The notes beneath the pieces are model-generated. The model was not told the origin of the DNA. It worked only from the letters and a program-made list of their open reading frames with translations, and did no database searches. Positions 1 through 8,739 of a stretch of 41,677 nt of DNA are shown here, piece after piece; position 1 is the first letter of the stretch, and every line of letters begins with the position of its first letter. This DNA is from Paracoccaceae bacterium. GTDB lineage: Bacteria > Pseudomonadota > Alphaproteobacteria > Rhodobacterales > Rhodobacteraceae. The stretch is taken from contig CACKSH010000014.1 of assembly GCA_902602765.1 (NCBI GenBank), positions 1-41,677 of the forward strand, written 5' to 3'. Both the position numbers and the translations under genes were made by a program.

Positions 1-778
1 ATATCAAATTTATAAGGTAAAGTGTTGTTAATTGCTGCACATCCATACCAAATCTTTCTACCATCATAAATCCGGCGAAAACGACAAAAATTTGTCTTCG
101 GGCGCCAGACAGAAATTGAAGTAAATAATAGAGCCAGTAGCGTTTACGTATGACCATTTTTTTAGTTTGAGGAACTGGAGCTTTAAAATGTGGAAAACTA
201 ATATACCCAATTACCGCTAATGCAAAACAGGAAAGCCCGGCTAACATATATGCCGAATAAAAAGATAAATTTAGCTTTTCCCAACCCAAAATTATAAAAA
301 TATATGCAATTAATGTTGCAGCAGATCCATATGCCATCAGTTTACCAAGCTTACTTGGAGCCTCTTCTTTCGAAAACCATTGAAGTTGCAAGGACTGATT
401 AACTGTTTCAAAAAAATGAAAACCGACAGAACTTAAAAGGGTTACCGTCAATATGCCACTTAAAAATGGAAACCAAGCAGTGACAGCAGTAGCAATGCCG
501 AGGAGGGCAAGCATTAAGAGCGCTAATGTCTGCTCTCTTACAAAGAGTAAGATACTAATCACTCCCACCGCAAAGAACCCAGGTATTTCTCTGATAGTGT
601 GCAGCACGCCAATATCTAAGCCATCAAAACGAATGACCTCTACTACAAAGTTGTTTAAGAGGGCAGACCAAACTGAAAATGCTAAAGGCAAAGCAACCGC
701 CATTAATATCAACAAGGCTTCGGGACGCCTCCATTTTGGCAAGTTGTATGCATTACTAATAGAGAAATCTTCTTTCAT
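1..778 (-). CDS. MFS transporter, N-terminal part (truncated by window edge)
   Basis: The minus strand is open from an ATG at 778-776 to the left edge, giving 259 residues without a stop, so the C-terminal part lies outside the window. The protein begins MKEDFSISNAYNLPKWRRPE and then shows successive hydrophobic segments (about residues 20-45, 65-85, 88-110, 115-130, 150-170, 180-200), a basic cytoplasmic loop around residues 205-220 with KKMVIRKRYW, and a further hydrophobic stretch. This pattern fits the first half plus the central loop of a major facilitator superfamily permease. The substrate cannot be read from the sequence. It is followed on the other side by priA on the same strand, with only 44 bases between them, so the two may be co-transcribed. 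Start codon and reading frame are secure; the family call is by topology and general resemblance. Confidence 0.75.
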   Translation of the reverse strand, partial: MKEDFSISNAYNLPKWRRPEALLILMAVALPLAFSVWSALLNNFVVEVIRFDGLDIGVLHTIREIPGFFAVGVISILLFVREQTLALLMLALLGIATAVTAWFPFLSGILTVTLLSSVGFHFFETVNQSLQLQWFSKEEAPSKLGKLMAYGSAATLIAYIFIILGWEKLNLSFYSAYMLAGLSCFALAVIGYISFPHFKAPVPQTKKMVIRKRYWLYYLLQFLSGARRQIFVVFAGFMMVERFGMDVQQLTTLYLINLI

Positions 779-822
779 AGCCTGCGTATAATTAAAATTC
801 GTTGCCAAGAACAGTTGGTTAT

Positions 823-3024
823 TCACAAAAAACTTTGAGGATCCACATCAATTGTTAGGCGGACATCGTTTTTTAAACTTACTTGCGATACCCATGATTT
901 AACTGTACTTTGCATAGTTTTACCCTTGTCCGCCTTGAGCAAAAGCCTTACCCGGTATCGACCACGTACTCGGGTTATTGGCGCTGGTGCCGGGCCATAG
1001 AGGGTAATTCCTGCAGAATTTAGAATTTTTGCACTTTTTGCTAATTGAAGTCCAACTTCAAATGCATCTTCAGATTTCTGCGCAGAAATTAAGATGCCAA
1101 CTAGTTGACCGTAAGGAGGCATTTTTGCAAGCGCTCTACCTTCAGCTTCTGCTATCCAAAATTGTTCATCTTGCCCCTCAGAAATTGCTTTTATAACGGG
1201 ATGCAGTGGTTGGTATGTCTGTAAATATGCGGCTCCTTTTTTATCACTTCGCCCTGCACGACCCGAGACCTGCCTTAGAAGTTGAAAGGTTCGTTCGGCT
1301 GCTCGGAGATCTGACCCTTGTAAGCCCAAATCAGGATCAACAACACCAACAACTGTGAGATCAGGAAAATTGTGCCCTTTAGCGATCAATTGGGTTCCAA
1401 TAATTATATCACTATTACCCCGCGAAATTCTTTCCAATTCATCCTTCAACGATCTAGCAGATTTGTACAAGTCTGAGGATAATACAGTAATTGATGCCTC
1501 TGGAAAAGTTTTAGCGGCCTCCTCTGCTAGTCTTTCTACACCAGGCCCGATTGGAGCAAAATTGCCCATCACTTCGCAATTAGGACACATTGGGGGCATA
1601 GCCTTTGTTTCACCACACTGATGACACACCAACCGTTTTTGGAACCGGTGCTCAATCATTGCAGTATCACAAAAATCACAACCAATTCGCTCACCACACG
1701 AACGGCACAGAGTGACGGGAGCATAACCTCGACGATTCAAAAACAATAATGCTTGCTCGCTATTATTTATCGCCACATGAATTTTAGTCTTTAGGGTCGG
1801 CGAAATCCACTGATCAGATCGCAACTCCTCGTCCCGCATATCAATAATCTGAATATCCGGCAGAACAGAGGAACCGTATCTTTTCGTCAAGTTGAAGCGT
1901 TTATATTTGCCAGATTTAGCATTATTCCAGGTCTCTAAACTTGGGGTCGCAGATGCTAATATAACTTTTGCATTAGCCAAAGACGCTCTGAGCACAGCCA
2001 TATCTCGCGCATTGTATAAAACGCCATCTTGCTGTTTGTAAGATGAGTCATGCTCTTCATCGACGACAATAAGCCCTAACGACTCAAATGGTAAAAAAAG
2101 TGCTGATCGAGCACCAACTACTATTTGAGCCTGACCACGACCCACCATTTTCCACACCCTGCGACGCTCAGATTGAGAGACACCAGAATGCCATTCTGCA
2201 GGATAAACTCCAAACCGAGCTTTAAGACGTTCTGTAAATTCCCCGGTTAATGCGATCTCCGGTAAAAGAACTAATGCTTGTCTGCCACTATCAATTACCT
2301 TCGCAATTGCCTCAAGGTAGACAGCAGTTTTTCCAGAACCAGTTACCCCATAAAGTAATATGGAAGAGTGAGCATTTTGATCCAAAACTTTACTTAATTC
2401 GGAAACTACCCGTGCTTGATCTTCACTGAGCGGCCTTATTGAATGGGTAGTATCTACTGCTGCATACGGCAAGTCCTTTGGCTGCATTTTAGAAACTAGG
2501 CATCCAGATGGTATCATGGCATTGATTACGGAAGATGAAACTTTAGCTAATTTAGCTAATTCTGAGATTGAAAGGCCAGTACCATCTAATTGTTCAAAGC
2601 TTTCCAAAACACGGGCTCTAGCAGAAGTCATTTTAAATGAACTTGGCACTTTTCCTTTATATATAAGTCTTTTTTGAGTCTCTTGAGCCGTAAGATCTCG
2701 CACCCGTGTAACCAATCGAAAAACCGAATATAATGGTGAAACAGTATAATCTGCAACTCTCCGAATAAAATTTTGCAATTCGGGTTGTATGGGCCGATAT
2801 TCCAAAACACTATGAATTGTTTTTATTTTCTTTGGCTCAATTTTTTCAGTACTCGCACCCCATACCAACCCCATGACGATACGCTTCCCAAAAGGAACAA
2901 GAACAATAGCACCTTTACAACAGCCTGCAATCGGAGCTTTATACGTAAATAACCTATCAACTGGCTGTGTCGTCAACACTTCGACCAACATTCCATCAGC
3001 AAAAAATTCTTGATCTTGTCTCAA
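823..3024 (-). CDS. priA: Primosomal protein N' (PriA helicase)
   Basis: This 733-residue protein is a full-length PriA, the 3'-to-5' superfamily 2 helicase that recognises stalled forks and reloads the replisome. In order it shows an N-terminal 3'-DNA-binding region (from about residue 12, VEVLTTQPVDRLFTY), Walker A GVTGSGKTAVY near residue 225, the DEEH box near 320, and the SATPS motif near 355. The cysteine-rich zinc insertion lies near 430-485 with four CxxC pairs (CRSC, CDFC, CHQC, CPNC). The helicase motifs GTQLIAKGHNFP and QVSGRAGR follow. All eight zinc cysteines are present. It is divergent from the transaldolase gene at 3107, with 82 bases between the two starts. The product call is certain; the exact start could be a few residues downstream. 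Confidence 0.97.
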   Translation of the reverse strand: MRQDQEFFADGMLVEVLTTQPVDRLFTYKAPIAGCCKGAIVLVPFGKRIVMGLVWGASTEKIEPKKIKTIHSVLEYRPIQPELQNFIRRVADYTVSPLYSVFRLVTRVRDLTAQETQKRLIYKGKVPSSFKMTSARARVLESFEQLDGTGLSISELAKLAKVSSSVINAMIPSGCLVSKMQPKDLPYAAVDTTHSIRPLSEDQARVVSELSKVLDQNAHSSILLYGVTGSGKTAVYLEAIAKVIDSGRQALVLLPEIALTGEFTERLKARFGVYPAEWHSGVSQSERRRVWKMVGRGQAQIVVGARSALFLPFESLGLIVVDEEHDSSYKQQDGVLYNARDMAVLRASLANAKVILASATPSLETWNNAKSGKYKRFNLTKRYGSSVLPDIQIIDMRDEELRSDQWISPTLKTKIHVAINNSEQALLFLNRRGYAPVTLCRSCGERIGCDFCDTAMIEHRFQKRLVCHQCGETKAMPPMCPNCEVMGNFAPIGPGVERLAEEAAKTFPEASITVLSSDLYKSARSLKDELERISRGNSDIIIGTQLIAKGHNFPDLTVVGVVDPDLGLQGSDLRAAERTFQLLRQVSGRAGRSDKKGAAYLQTYQPLHPVIKAISEGQDEQFWIAEAEGRALAKMPPYGQLVGILISAQKSEDAFEVGLQLAKSAKILNSAGITLYGPAPAPITRVRGRYRVRLLLKADKGKTMQSTVKSWVSQVSLKNDVRLTIDVDPQSFL

Positions 3025-3106
3025 AGTATTCCTTAAGGGGTTTTCCCAAGCTTAAAACTGAAGTAAATAATCTTCAACACTTCGCTAGGCGTAAGGGAGA
3101 AAAACA

Positions 3107-3760
3107 ATGAAATTTTTTGTAGACACCGCAGAAATTGACCAGATTAAGGAACTCAACGACTTAGGCATGGTCGACGGTGTAACAACGAACCCATCACTAA
3201 TAAAGAAATCGGGAAGAGATATCATTGAAGTTACAAAGGAAATTTGCTCAATTGTTGAAGGCCCTGTAAGTGCTGAAGTTACTTCGACGAAAGCTGATAC
3301 AATGATTGCAGAAGGTCGCAAACTTGTAACTATTGCAAAAAATATAGCTGTTAAAGTCCCTTTGACTTGGGATGGGCTACGAGCATGCAAAACCCTTAGT
3401 TCTGAAGGAAATATGGTAAATGTGACACTCTGTTTCTCGGCAAATCAAGCTTTGCTGGCAGCAAAAGTGGGCGCTACATTTATTTCACCATTTATAGGAC
3501 GACTTGATGATATTAATCTTGACGGGATGCAGCTGATTGAGGATATACGTGAAATCTATGATAACTACGGTTTTGAAACTCAAATCTTAGCTGCATCAAT
3601 TCGCACAGTAAACCACGCATTAGAAAGTGCTCGTATAGGCGCTGACGTTATGACAGCACCACCATCTGTTATAAAATCCATGATAAACCATCCACTTACC
3701 GACAAAGGCTTGGCAGCATTTTTAGAAGATATAAAAAATACAAAACAAAAAATTCTGTAA
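3107..3760 (+). CDS. fsa: Transaldolase, TalC/Fsa small-subunit type
   Basis: This 217-residue protein belongs to the short transaldolase/fructose-6-phosphate aldolase family, a class I Schiff-base TIM barrel. Visible motifs are [10 protein letters not shown] at the N terminus, [11 protein letters not shown] (residues 24-34), the Schiff-base lysine in AVKVPLT (Lys83) and [11 protein letters not shown] (residues 125-135). At the position that is Tyr131 in E. coli FsaA this protein has Phe129. Phe at that site is characteristic of transaldolases, so I infer transaldolase activity in the pentose phosphate pathway rather than fructose-6-phosphate cleavage, although automated annotation often writes fsa. 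The ribosome site AAGGGAG lies 7 bases before the ATG. The next gene (DUF484) starts 50 bases downstream on the same strand. Confidence 0.93.
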   Translation: MKFFVDTAEIDQIKELNDLGMVDGVTTNPSLIKKSGRDIIEVTKEICSIVEGPVSAEVTSTKADTMIAEGRKLVTIAKNIAVKVPLTWDGLRACKTLSSEGNMVNVTLCFSANQALLAAKVGATFISPFIGRLDDINLDGMQLIEDIREIYDNYGFETQILAASIRTVNHALESARIGADVMTAPPSVIKSMINHPLTDKGLAAFLEDIKNTKQKIL

Positions 3761-3810
3761 TTTTTTTTAATACCGTGCCATTGTGTTAATAAAAATATAC
3801 AGGCAATAGT

Positions 3811-4503
3811 ATGGAAGAAACTGTTCGAGCTGAGCTCCTTGCTGATCCATCAATTATCTTAAATGACCAGGAGTTAATGGATAGCCTTTTAGCAGCAACA
3901 GACATCAAACTAGGTTCTAATGTAGTTGATCTACGTCATGTAGCAATGAACCGACTATCTGATAAACTAGGTGAGCTCGCAGGCACACATCAATCGGTAG
4001 TTGCGGCAGCATACCAAAACCTTTTAGGAACAAAGCAAATTCATAAAGCAGTGATCCAGCTTTTGGGTATGAAAAGCTTGGACGAGTTTGTTATCTCCTT
4101 AAAATCCAAATTATTAAAAACTTTAAGCGTAGATTGCATATATATTTTGCTTGAGAAACCAGATGGTTCTGTAGACTCTTTAACCCCAACCAATTACGGG
4201 CCTAATATACAAACAGTAATGCCAGGATTCGTAAAAACTTACATAACACAGGGAGGTCTAACTGAGTTATCAAAAGTAAAACTGCGCAAAGCAACCAGTG
4301 TAACAAATCAGCTATTTGAAAATGCCTCTGTAAAGATTGAGTCAGAAGCATGCATTCAGTTAAATCTTGATGAAAATCAAAGTATCGGGATGATTACTTT
4401 TGGATCAAGTGACGCTGATTTCTTTGAACCGGGACAAGGCACAGACTTATTAAAATTTTTCGCATCTGCATGTGAGAAAATGTTAGAACGATGGATCACT
4501 TAA
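3811..4503 (+). CDS. DUF484 family protein
   Basis: This 230-residue protein matches the DUF484 family in length and in its opening pattern, an N-terminal helical part with LLADPSIILNDQELMDSL followed by the conserved VVDLRHVAMNRL stretch. The C-terminal half resembles a GAF-like sensory fold. Members commonly sit directly upstream of xerC in proteobacteria, as here, but their biochemical role is not established. Its last 13 bases overlap the start of xerC (4491-4503), so the two are very probably translationally coupled. No catalytic motif, signal peptide or membrane segment is visible. Confidence 0.85.
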   Translation: MEETVRAELLADPSIILNDQELMDSLLAATDIKLGSNVVDLRHVAMNRLSDKLGELAGTHQSVVAAAYQNLLGTKQIHKAVIQLLGMKSLDEFVISLKSKLLKTLSVDCIYILLEKPDGSVDSLTPTNYGPNIQTVMPGFVKTYITQGGLTELSKVKLRKATSVTNQLFENASVKIESEACIQLNLDENQSIGMITFGSSDADFFEPGQGTDLLKFFASACEKMLERWIT

Positions 4504-5420
4504 AGCTTATAGCACCTGTCATAAAAAATAGTATTGAAAGCTGGTTAGAGATAAAAGCTGCTACAGGCAATCTAGCTAGTAATACAAGAAGCGCATATTA
4601 CAGTGATTTGACAGATTTTTTTAACTTTTTAGCTGAATACCAGAACGAAACTGCTAATTTGTTTACTGTTGAAAATTTGAAAATATCAGATATCCGAGCG
4701 TGGCAAGCCAAGCTAAGAACAAGGAATTCTGGTGCAAGATCAAATGCGAGAAAATTATCAAGTTTAAAGTCATATATAAAGTGGCTCGCAAAGCATCGTA
4801 AATTTGATGCGACACATATATTATCAATGAAATCACCAAAATTTTCAAAAAAATTACCCCGCCCTTTGGAGCCGGTCGAGGCCAAAGCAGTTCTATCGCA
4901 ATGCGAGAGTGCATCAACTGAACCATGGATCGTCGCACGAGATACTGCTGTGTTGATTTTGCTATATGGTTGTGGTCTGCGTATATCAGAGGCACTTAAT
5001 TTACGTACAAAAGAGATACCATTGGGTAATTCAATAAGAATAAATGGAAAAGGTGGAAAAGTGCGAATGGTCCCAGTTTTAAAAATTGCACAAGATGCCG
5101 TCAATCAATATGTAGAATTGTGCCCATTTAAATTTCAACGAGATGATAAGATTTTCTTTGGTGTTAGGGGGAGGCCGTTATCACCAAAAATAATTCAAAA
5201 TAAAATGAAGTTTGTTCGACATCTACTTGGCCTGCCAGCATCTGCTACTCCGCATGCACTAAGACACAGCTTTGCCACGCATCTACTATCAAATGGCGGT
5301 GACCTAAGGACTATTCAAGAACTACTTGGCCACGCCAGCCTCTCAACCACTCAAATTTATACGGCGGTAGATAGCATTCGCTTAATGGAGGTTTATTCTA
5401 AAACACATCCTCAGGCTTAG
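4491..5420 (+). CDS. xerC: Site-specific tyrosine recombinase XerC
   Basis: This 309-residue tyrosine recombinase works with XerD at the dif site to resolve chromosome dimers at division. The N-terminal SAM-like core-binding domain covers about residues 10-105. The catalytic domain holds the full active-site set: Arg164 in GCGLRISEAL, Lys190 in GKGGKVR, His255 and Arg258 in PHALRHSFATHLL, His281 in LLGHASLSTTQIY and the nucleophile Tyr290. Its start lies inside the DUF484 stop region, an overlap of 13 bases. XerC is preferred over XerD because of the DUF484 neighbour and the N-terminal sequence, but XerD cannot be excluded from sequence alone. Confidence 0.93.
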   Translation: MDHLKLIAPVIKNSIESWLEIKAATGNLASNTRSAYYSDLTDFFNFLAEYQNETANLFTVENLKISDIRAWQAKLRTRNSGARSNARKLSSLKSYIKWLAKHRKFDATHILSMKSPKFSKKLPRPLEPVEAKAVLSQCESASTEPWIVARDTAVLILLYGCGLRISEALNLRTKEIPLGNSIRINGKGGKVRMVPVLKIAQDAVNQYVELCPFKFQRDDKIFFGVRGRPLSPKIIQNKMKFVRHLLGLPASATPHALRHSFATHLLSNGGDLRTIQELLGHASLSTTQIYTAVDSIRLMEVYSKTHPQA

Positions 5421-5459
5421 CAGTTGCGCCCACTCTAAATATAATCGTATAGAATAAAA

Positions 5460-6155
5460 ATGAACCCGAGAATAACCGCGCTATCTGTACACTTATTAAC
5501 TGCTACTGGAGCAGTATTCGCAATGCTTTCCATGCTTGCAGCGGCTAATCACCAGTGGAGTTTAATGTTTCTATGGCTGGTTGTTGCCTTTGCTGTAGAC
5601 GGCATCGATGGTCCACTAGCACGACGTTTTGACGTTAAAAAGTATGCGCCAAGGTTCGATGGAGTTTTGCTGGATCTTATTATTGATTATTTAACTTATG
5701 TTTTTATTCCAGCCTTTGCATTATTTCAATCCGGACTGTTACCGGGTTGGACCGGATGGGTTACAATAATCGTAATAACATTTGCATCAGCAATGTACTT
5801 TTGTGACGGTAATATGAAAACTAAAGATAAAAGCTTCCATGGGTTCCCTGGATGTTGGAACATGGTAGCTCTTGTAATGTTTGCGATTCAGCCAAATTTT
5901 TGGATCATTTTGACAATAGTTATTGTTCTGGCAATATCTATGTTTCTTCCTCTTAAGTTCGTACACCCGGTCCGAACAAAGCGTTGGCGTTTTATATCTC
6001 TACCAATAACGCTTTTATGGATTTCATTTGCTGGCTGGTCTGCATGGGTCGATTTTTCTGCAAACCTGGTAATTTTGTGGGGGCTAACTGGTACATCATT
6101 GTATTTGATTAGTGCTGGCCTTTTTCAACAAATAAACTCAAAAAAGACATTATAA
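5460..6155 (+). CDS. pcs: Phosphatidylcholine synthase
   Basis: This 231-residue integral membrane enzyme belongs to the CDP-alcohol phosphatidyltransferase family. It condenses CDP-diacylglycerol with choline to give phosphatidylcholine in the inner membrane. The catalytic signature is visible at about residues 47-75: DGIDGPLARR, then FDGVLLDLIIDY, which supplies the spaced Asp/Gly/Arg residues of the D-G-x2-A-R-x8-G-x3-D-x3-D motif. The extended VAFAVDGIDGPLARRF and GFPGCWNMVALVMF stretches are characteristic of bacterial Pcs rather than of PgsA or PssA. About eight hydrophobic segments are visible. No phosphatidylethanolamine N-methyltransferase is in the window, so the alternative methylation route cannot be judged here. 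It starts 39 bases after xerC. Confidence 0.92.
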   Translation: MNPRITALSVHLLTATGAVFAMLSMLAAANHQWSLMFLWLVVAFAVDGIDGPLARRFDVKKYAPRFDGVLLDLIIDYLTYVFIPAFALFQSGLLPGWTGWVTIIVITFASAMYFCDGNMKTKDKSFHGFPGCWNMVALVMFAIQPNFWIILTIVIVLAISMFLPLKFVHPVRTKRWRFISLPITLLWISFAGWSAWVDFSANLVILWGLTGTSLYLISAGLFQQINSKKTL

Positions 6156-6180
6156 CATTAGATCTTAATACCAAACACAC

Positions 6181-6208
6181 TTGTATCTCCATCAGTAAGG
6201 TTTATTAT
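6181..6208 (+). promoter_or_regulatory. Candidate sigma-70-type promoter for gcrA
   Basis: TTGTAT (6181-6186) and TATTAT (6203-6208) are separated by 16 bases and lie 28 bases before the gcrA ATG. A second -10-like TACAAT occurs at 6216-6221. The match is reasonable, but the region is AT-rich and chance matches are likely. Confidence 0.3.
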
Positions 6209-6236
6209 GATAGGGTACAATTTATGGGAAATTTAA

Positions 6237-6815
6237 ATGTCTTGGACCGATGAAAGAGTAGAAATTTTAAAAAAGTTATGGGGCGAAGGTCAATCGGCTA
6301 GTCAAATAGCAAAAGAACTAGGTGGCGTAACCCGGAATGCTGTAATTGGGAAGGTACATCGTTTGGGACTGTCAAATCGCGCTATAAGCTCGTCATCATC
6401 CAAATCAGACTCTAAAACAAAGGCCTCCGTCAAATCTATCTCAGATACAAAAAGAGGTTCCAGTAAGGCAAACGCATCAAAAGTAACTACTGCAAATTCC
6501 CCATCAGAACCAAGATCTAATATAACAAGTTTACGACGGCAGATTATACCTGCAGGTCAACCACTTCCCCCTCAACCATCCGCAAATGAGGTAAGTCCAG
6601 AAGCATTAGCCCGGGTGAGTGAAATTGAAAAAAAAGCAAAAAAAATCTCTCTTCTTGAACTTACCGAACGAACTTGCAAGTGGCCAGTTGGAGATCCAGC
6701 GACAGAGGATTTTTGGTTTTGTGGTCTCCCGTCGCAAGCAGGAAAACCGTACTGTGAAGCGCACGTAGGCGTGGCTTTCCAACCAATGGGTCAAAGGCGT
6801 GATCGTCGCAAATAA
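6237..6815 (+). CDS. gcrA: Cell cycle regulator GcrA
   Basis: This 192-residue protein is GcrA, an alphaproteobacterial cell cycle transcription factor. In Caulobacter it binds the sigma-70 holoenzyme and activates promoters carrying GANTC sites methylated by CcrM. The N-terminal helix-turn-helix-like DNA-binding domain (residues 1-46) opens MSWTDERVEILKKLW and includes GGVTRNAVIGKVHRLGLS. A Ser/Lys/Thr-rich linker (about residues 50-95) follows. The C-terminal sigma-interacting region (about 145-185) contains CKWPVGDP, FWFCG and PYCEAHV. The length is typical for the family. It lies between pcs and rimO, the latter starting 70 bases downstream. Confidence 0.96.
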   Translation: MSWTDERVEILKKLWGEGQSASQIAKELGGVTRNAVIGKVHRLGLSNRAISSSSSKSDSKTKASVKSISDTKRGSSKANASKVTTANSPSEPRSNITSLRRQIIPAGQPLPPQPSANEVSPEALARVSEIEKKAKKISLLELTERTCKWPVGDPATEDFWFCGLPSQAGKPYCEAHVGVAFQPMGQRRDRRK

Positions 6816-6885
6816 ATTACTGTTCAAGTTTGAATTCCACAAAAAGAATACAAACTCTTAGCCATCAAGATCTTTTGCTGAACAA

Positions 6886-8256
6886 ATGATAAAGATGAAA
6901 ATACAGCGTCGCCCAGATCTAGCAAACCCAAAAATTCCAAGCGGTTTAAAAAATAACCAGCCCACTGTAGGGATGGTATCATTAGGTTGTCCAAAAGCAT
7001 TGGTGGATAGTGAACGCATCCTAACAAGACTTCGTGCAGAAGGTTATCAAATATCAAGCGATTATGCTGGCTCTAATGCTGTAATTGTAAACACCTGTGG
7101 TTTTCTAGATAGTGCTAAAGCTGAAAGCTTAGACGCGATTGGGGAAGCTCTAGCGGAGAATGGAAAAGTAATTGTTACGGGTTGTTTGGGAGCCGAGCCC
7201 GAGTATATAAAAGAACACCATCCGAAGGTTTTAGCAGTAACTGGCCCACAGCAATATGAAAATGTAATAGATACCGTTCATCAAATTGTTCCACCTAAAC
7301 CAGATCCATTTGTGGATCTACTTCCCCCTACTGGTATTAAATTAACACCGAGGCACTATAGTTATCTGAAAATATCAGAAGGCTGCAATCACAAATGTAA
7401 ATTTTGTATCATCCCCAAAATGCGCGGCCGTTTGTCAAGCAGGCCAGCCCGCTATGTCATCAAAGAGGCTGAAAAACTGGTCAAAAATGGCGTTAAAGAA
7501 TTATTAGTTATTTCTCAAGACACATCCGCTTATGGGCTGGATTTAAAACACACCACTCTAGGCGGCCATAGATCTCACATTTATGACTTAGCTAAAGATT
7601 TAGGATCCTTAGGAGTTTGGGTCAGACTACACTATGTTTATCCATACCCAAATGTCAGAGACTTAATCCCATTAATGGCCGATGGAAAAATTTTACCCTA
7701 CCTGGACATACCGTTCCAGCATGCTCATCCTGAAACATTAAAAAGAATGGCCCGCCCAGCTGCTGCTTCACGCACATTAAACGAAATTGAACAATGGCGA
7801 AAAATATGCCCAGATGTAACTTTAAGGTCAACATTTATAGTTGGCTACCCAGGCGAAACTGAGGAAGAATTTACGTTTTTGCTTGATTGGTTGGAGGAAG
7901 CTCAACTAGATCGCGTCGGTTGCTTTCAATATGAAAATGTTGAGGGAGCCAGATCAAATCTACTGTTAGATCAAGTTCCAAGCGCGGTAAAACAGGAGAG
8001 ATGGGAACGTTTCATGACAAAAGCTAATGAGATTTCATCTGAAAAATTGGAACGTAAAGTGGGCACAACGGTCAAGGTTTTAGTCGACCAAGTAGATGAG
8101 GACACGGCAATATGCAGAACTCAAGCCGATGCACCGGAGATCGATGGTAATTTATTTATCGATAAAAACTTTTCTCATTTAAAGCCCGGAGATTTACTAA
8201 CTGTAAACGTGGATGAGGCCAGCGATTATGACCTATGGGGTGTAGAAATATCTTAA
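6886..8256 (+). CDS. rimO: Ribosomal protein S12 methylthiotransferase RimO
   Basis: This 456-residue radical SAM enzyme adds a methylthio group to the beta carbon of a conserved aspartate (Asp88/89) of ribosomal protein S12. The N-terminal MTTase domain begins near residue 27 with [15 protein letters not shown] and carries the three cysteines of the auxiliary 4Fe-4S cluster (GCPK, NTCGF, TGCLG). The radical SAM domain has the CxxxCxxC motif in [11 protein letters not shown] (Cys167, Cys171, Cys174). A C-terminal TRAM-like domain occupies about residues 385-456. [12 protein letters not shown] separates RimO from MiaB. A second in-frame ATG three codons downstream is an equally possible start. 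Confidence 0.96.
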   Translation: MIKMKIQRRPDLANPKIPSGLKNNQPTVGMVSLGCPKALVDSERILTRLRAEGYQISSDYAGSNAVIVNTCGFLDSAKAESLDAIGEALAENGKVIVTGCLGAEPEYIKEHHPKVLAVTGPQQYENVIDTVHQIVPPKPDPFVDLLPPTGIKLTPRHYSYLKISEGCNHKCKFCIIPKMRGRLSSRPARYVIKEAEKLVKNGVKELLVISQDTSAYGLDLKHTTLGGHRSHIYDLAKDLGSLGVWVRLHYVYPYPNVRDLIPLMADGKILPYLDIPFQHAHPETLKRMARPAAASRTLNEIEQWRKICPDVTLRSTFIVGYPGETEEEFTFLLDWLEEAQLDRVGCFQYENVEGARSNLLLDQVPSAVKQERWERFMTKANEISSEKLERKVGTTVKVLVDQVDEDTAICRTQADAPEIDGNLFIDKNFSHLKPGDLLTVNVDEASDYDLWGVEIS

Positions 8257-8357
8257 CGGATTTTTCTCAAGGTCTGTAATACTTGTATCTTATACTCATA
8301 GCAATGTAAAATTGTCGCGCCTCATTGCTTAAGTTAATTAAGCACTATATCTCCCTT

Positions 8358-8735
8358 ATGATAGAGTATAGTAAACCAAGCACCACAGTTCTTTTTAATG
8401 GCGACTGTGAAATTTGCAGTAAAGAGATTTGCATCTATCAAACCTACGGTGCTTCTGAAGGGCTTCCCATAGATTTCAAGGATATAAACCATACGGATCT
8501 CAATTCATTTGGATTAACAAGGGATGAAACTGCTCGCCAGCTTCATGTACTTAAAAATTCTGAATTATTTGTAGGCGTGAAAGCATTTGTAGTCTTATGG
8601 AATGAAATGCCAAAATATCGCTTTTTAGCCAAAATTTTTAGCCTACCAGGTGTCTCGAAATTTGCACAATTTTTTTACTATCACGTAATTTCACTTTATC
8701 TTTATCAGCGTGATATTAAGAGAATAAAAACCTAG
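8358..8735 (+). CDS. DCC-family (DUF393) thiol-disulfide oxidoreductase-like protein
   Basis: This is a protein of about 125 residues with the DUF393/DCC signature near the N terminus: TTVLFNGDCEICSKEI, with a thioredoxin-like CxxC (CEIC). The C-terminal part has LPGVSKFAQFFYYHVISLYLY, matching the family's amphipathic end. The biochemical role of the family is poorly defined; a redox role is inferred from the CxxC. I place the start at the ATG at 8358 because it sits just before the conserved domain. The frame also extends to a TTG at 8325, adding 11 residues. Neither start has a strong ribosome site. The stop is 4 bases from the end of the convergent FAD oxidoreductase gene. Confidence 0.82.
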   Translation: MIEYSKPSTTVLFNGDCEICSKEICIYQTYGASEGLPIDFKDINHTDLNSFGLTRDETARQLHVLKNSELFVGVKAFVVLWNEMPKYRFLAKIFSLPGVSKFAQFFYYHVISLYLYQRDIKRIKT

Positions 8736-8739
8736 CTAT

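Noticed and set aside
453-791. 112-residue plus-strand frame
   Set aside because: It lies antisense to the MFS transporter, whose membrane-helix pattern is clear, and it has no ribosome site or family features.
4598-5104. 168-residue minus-strand frame inside xerC
   Set aside because: It is antisense to a recombinase with a complete active site and shows no protein-like motif.
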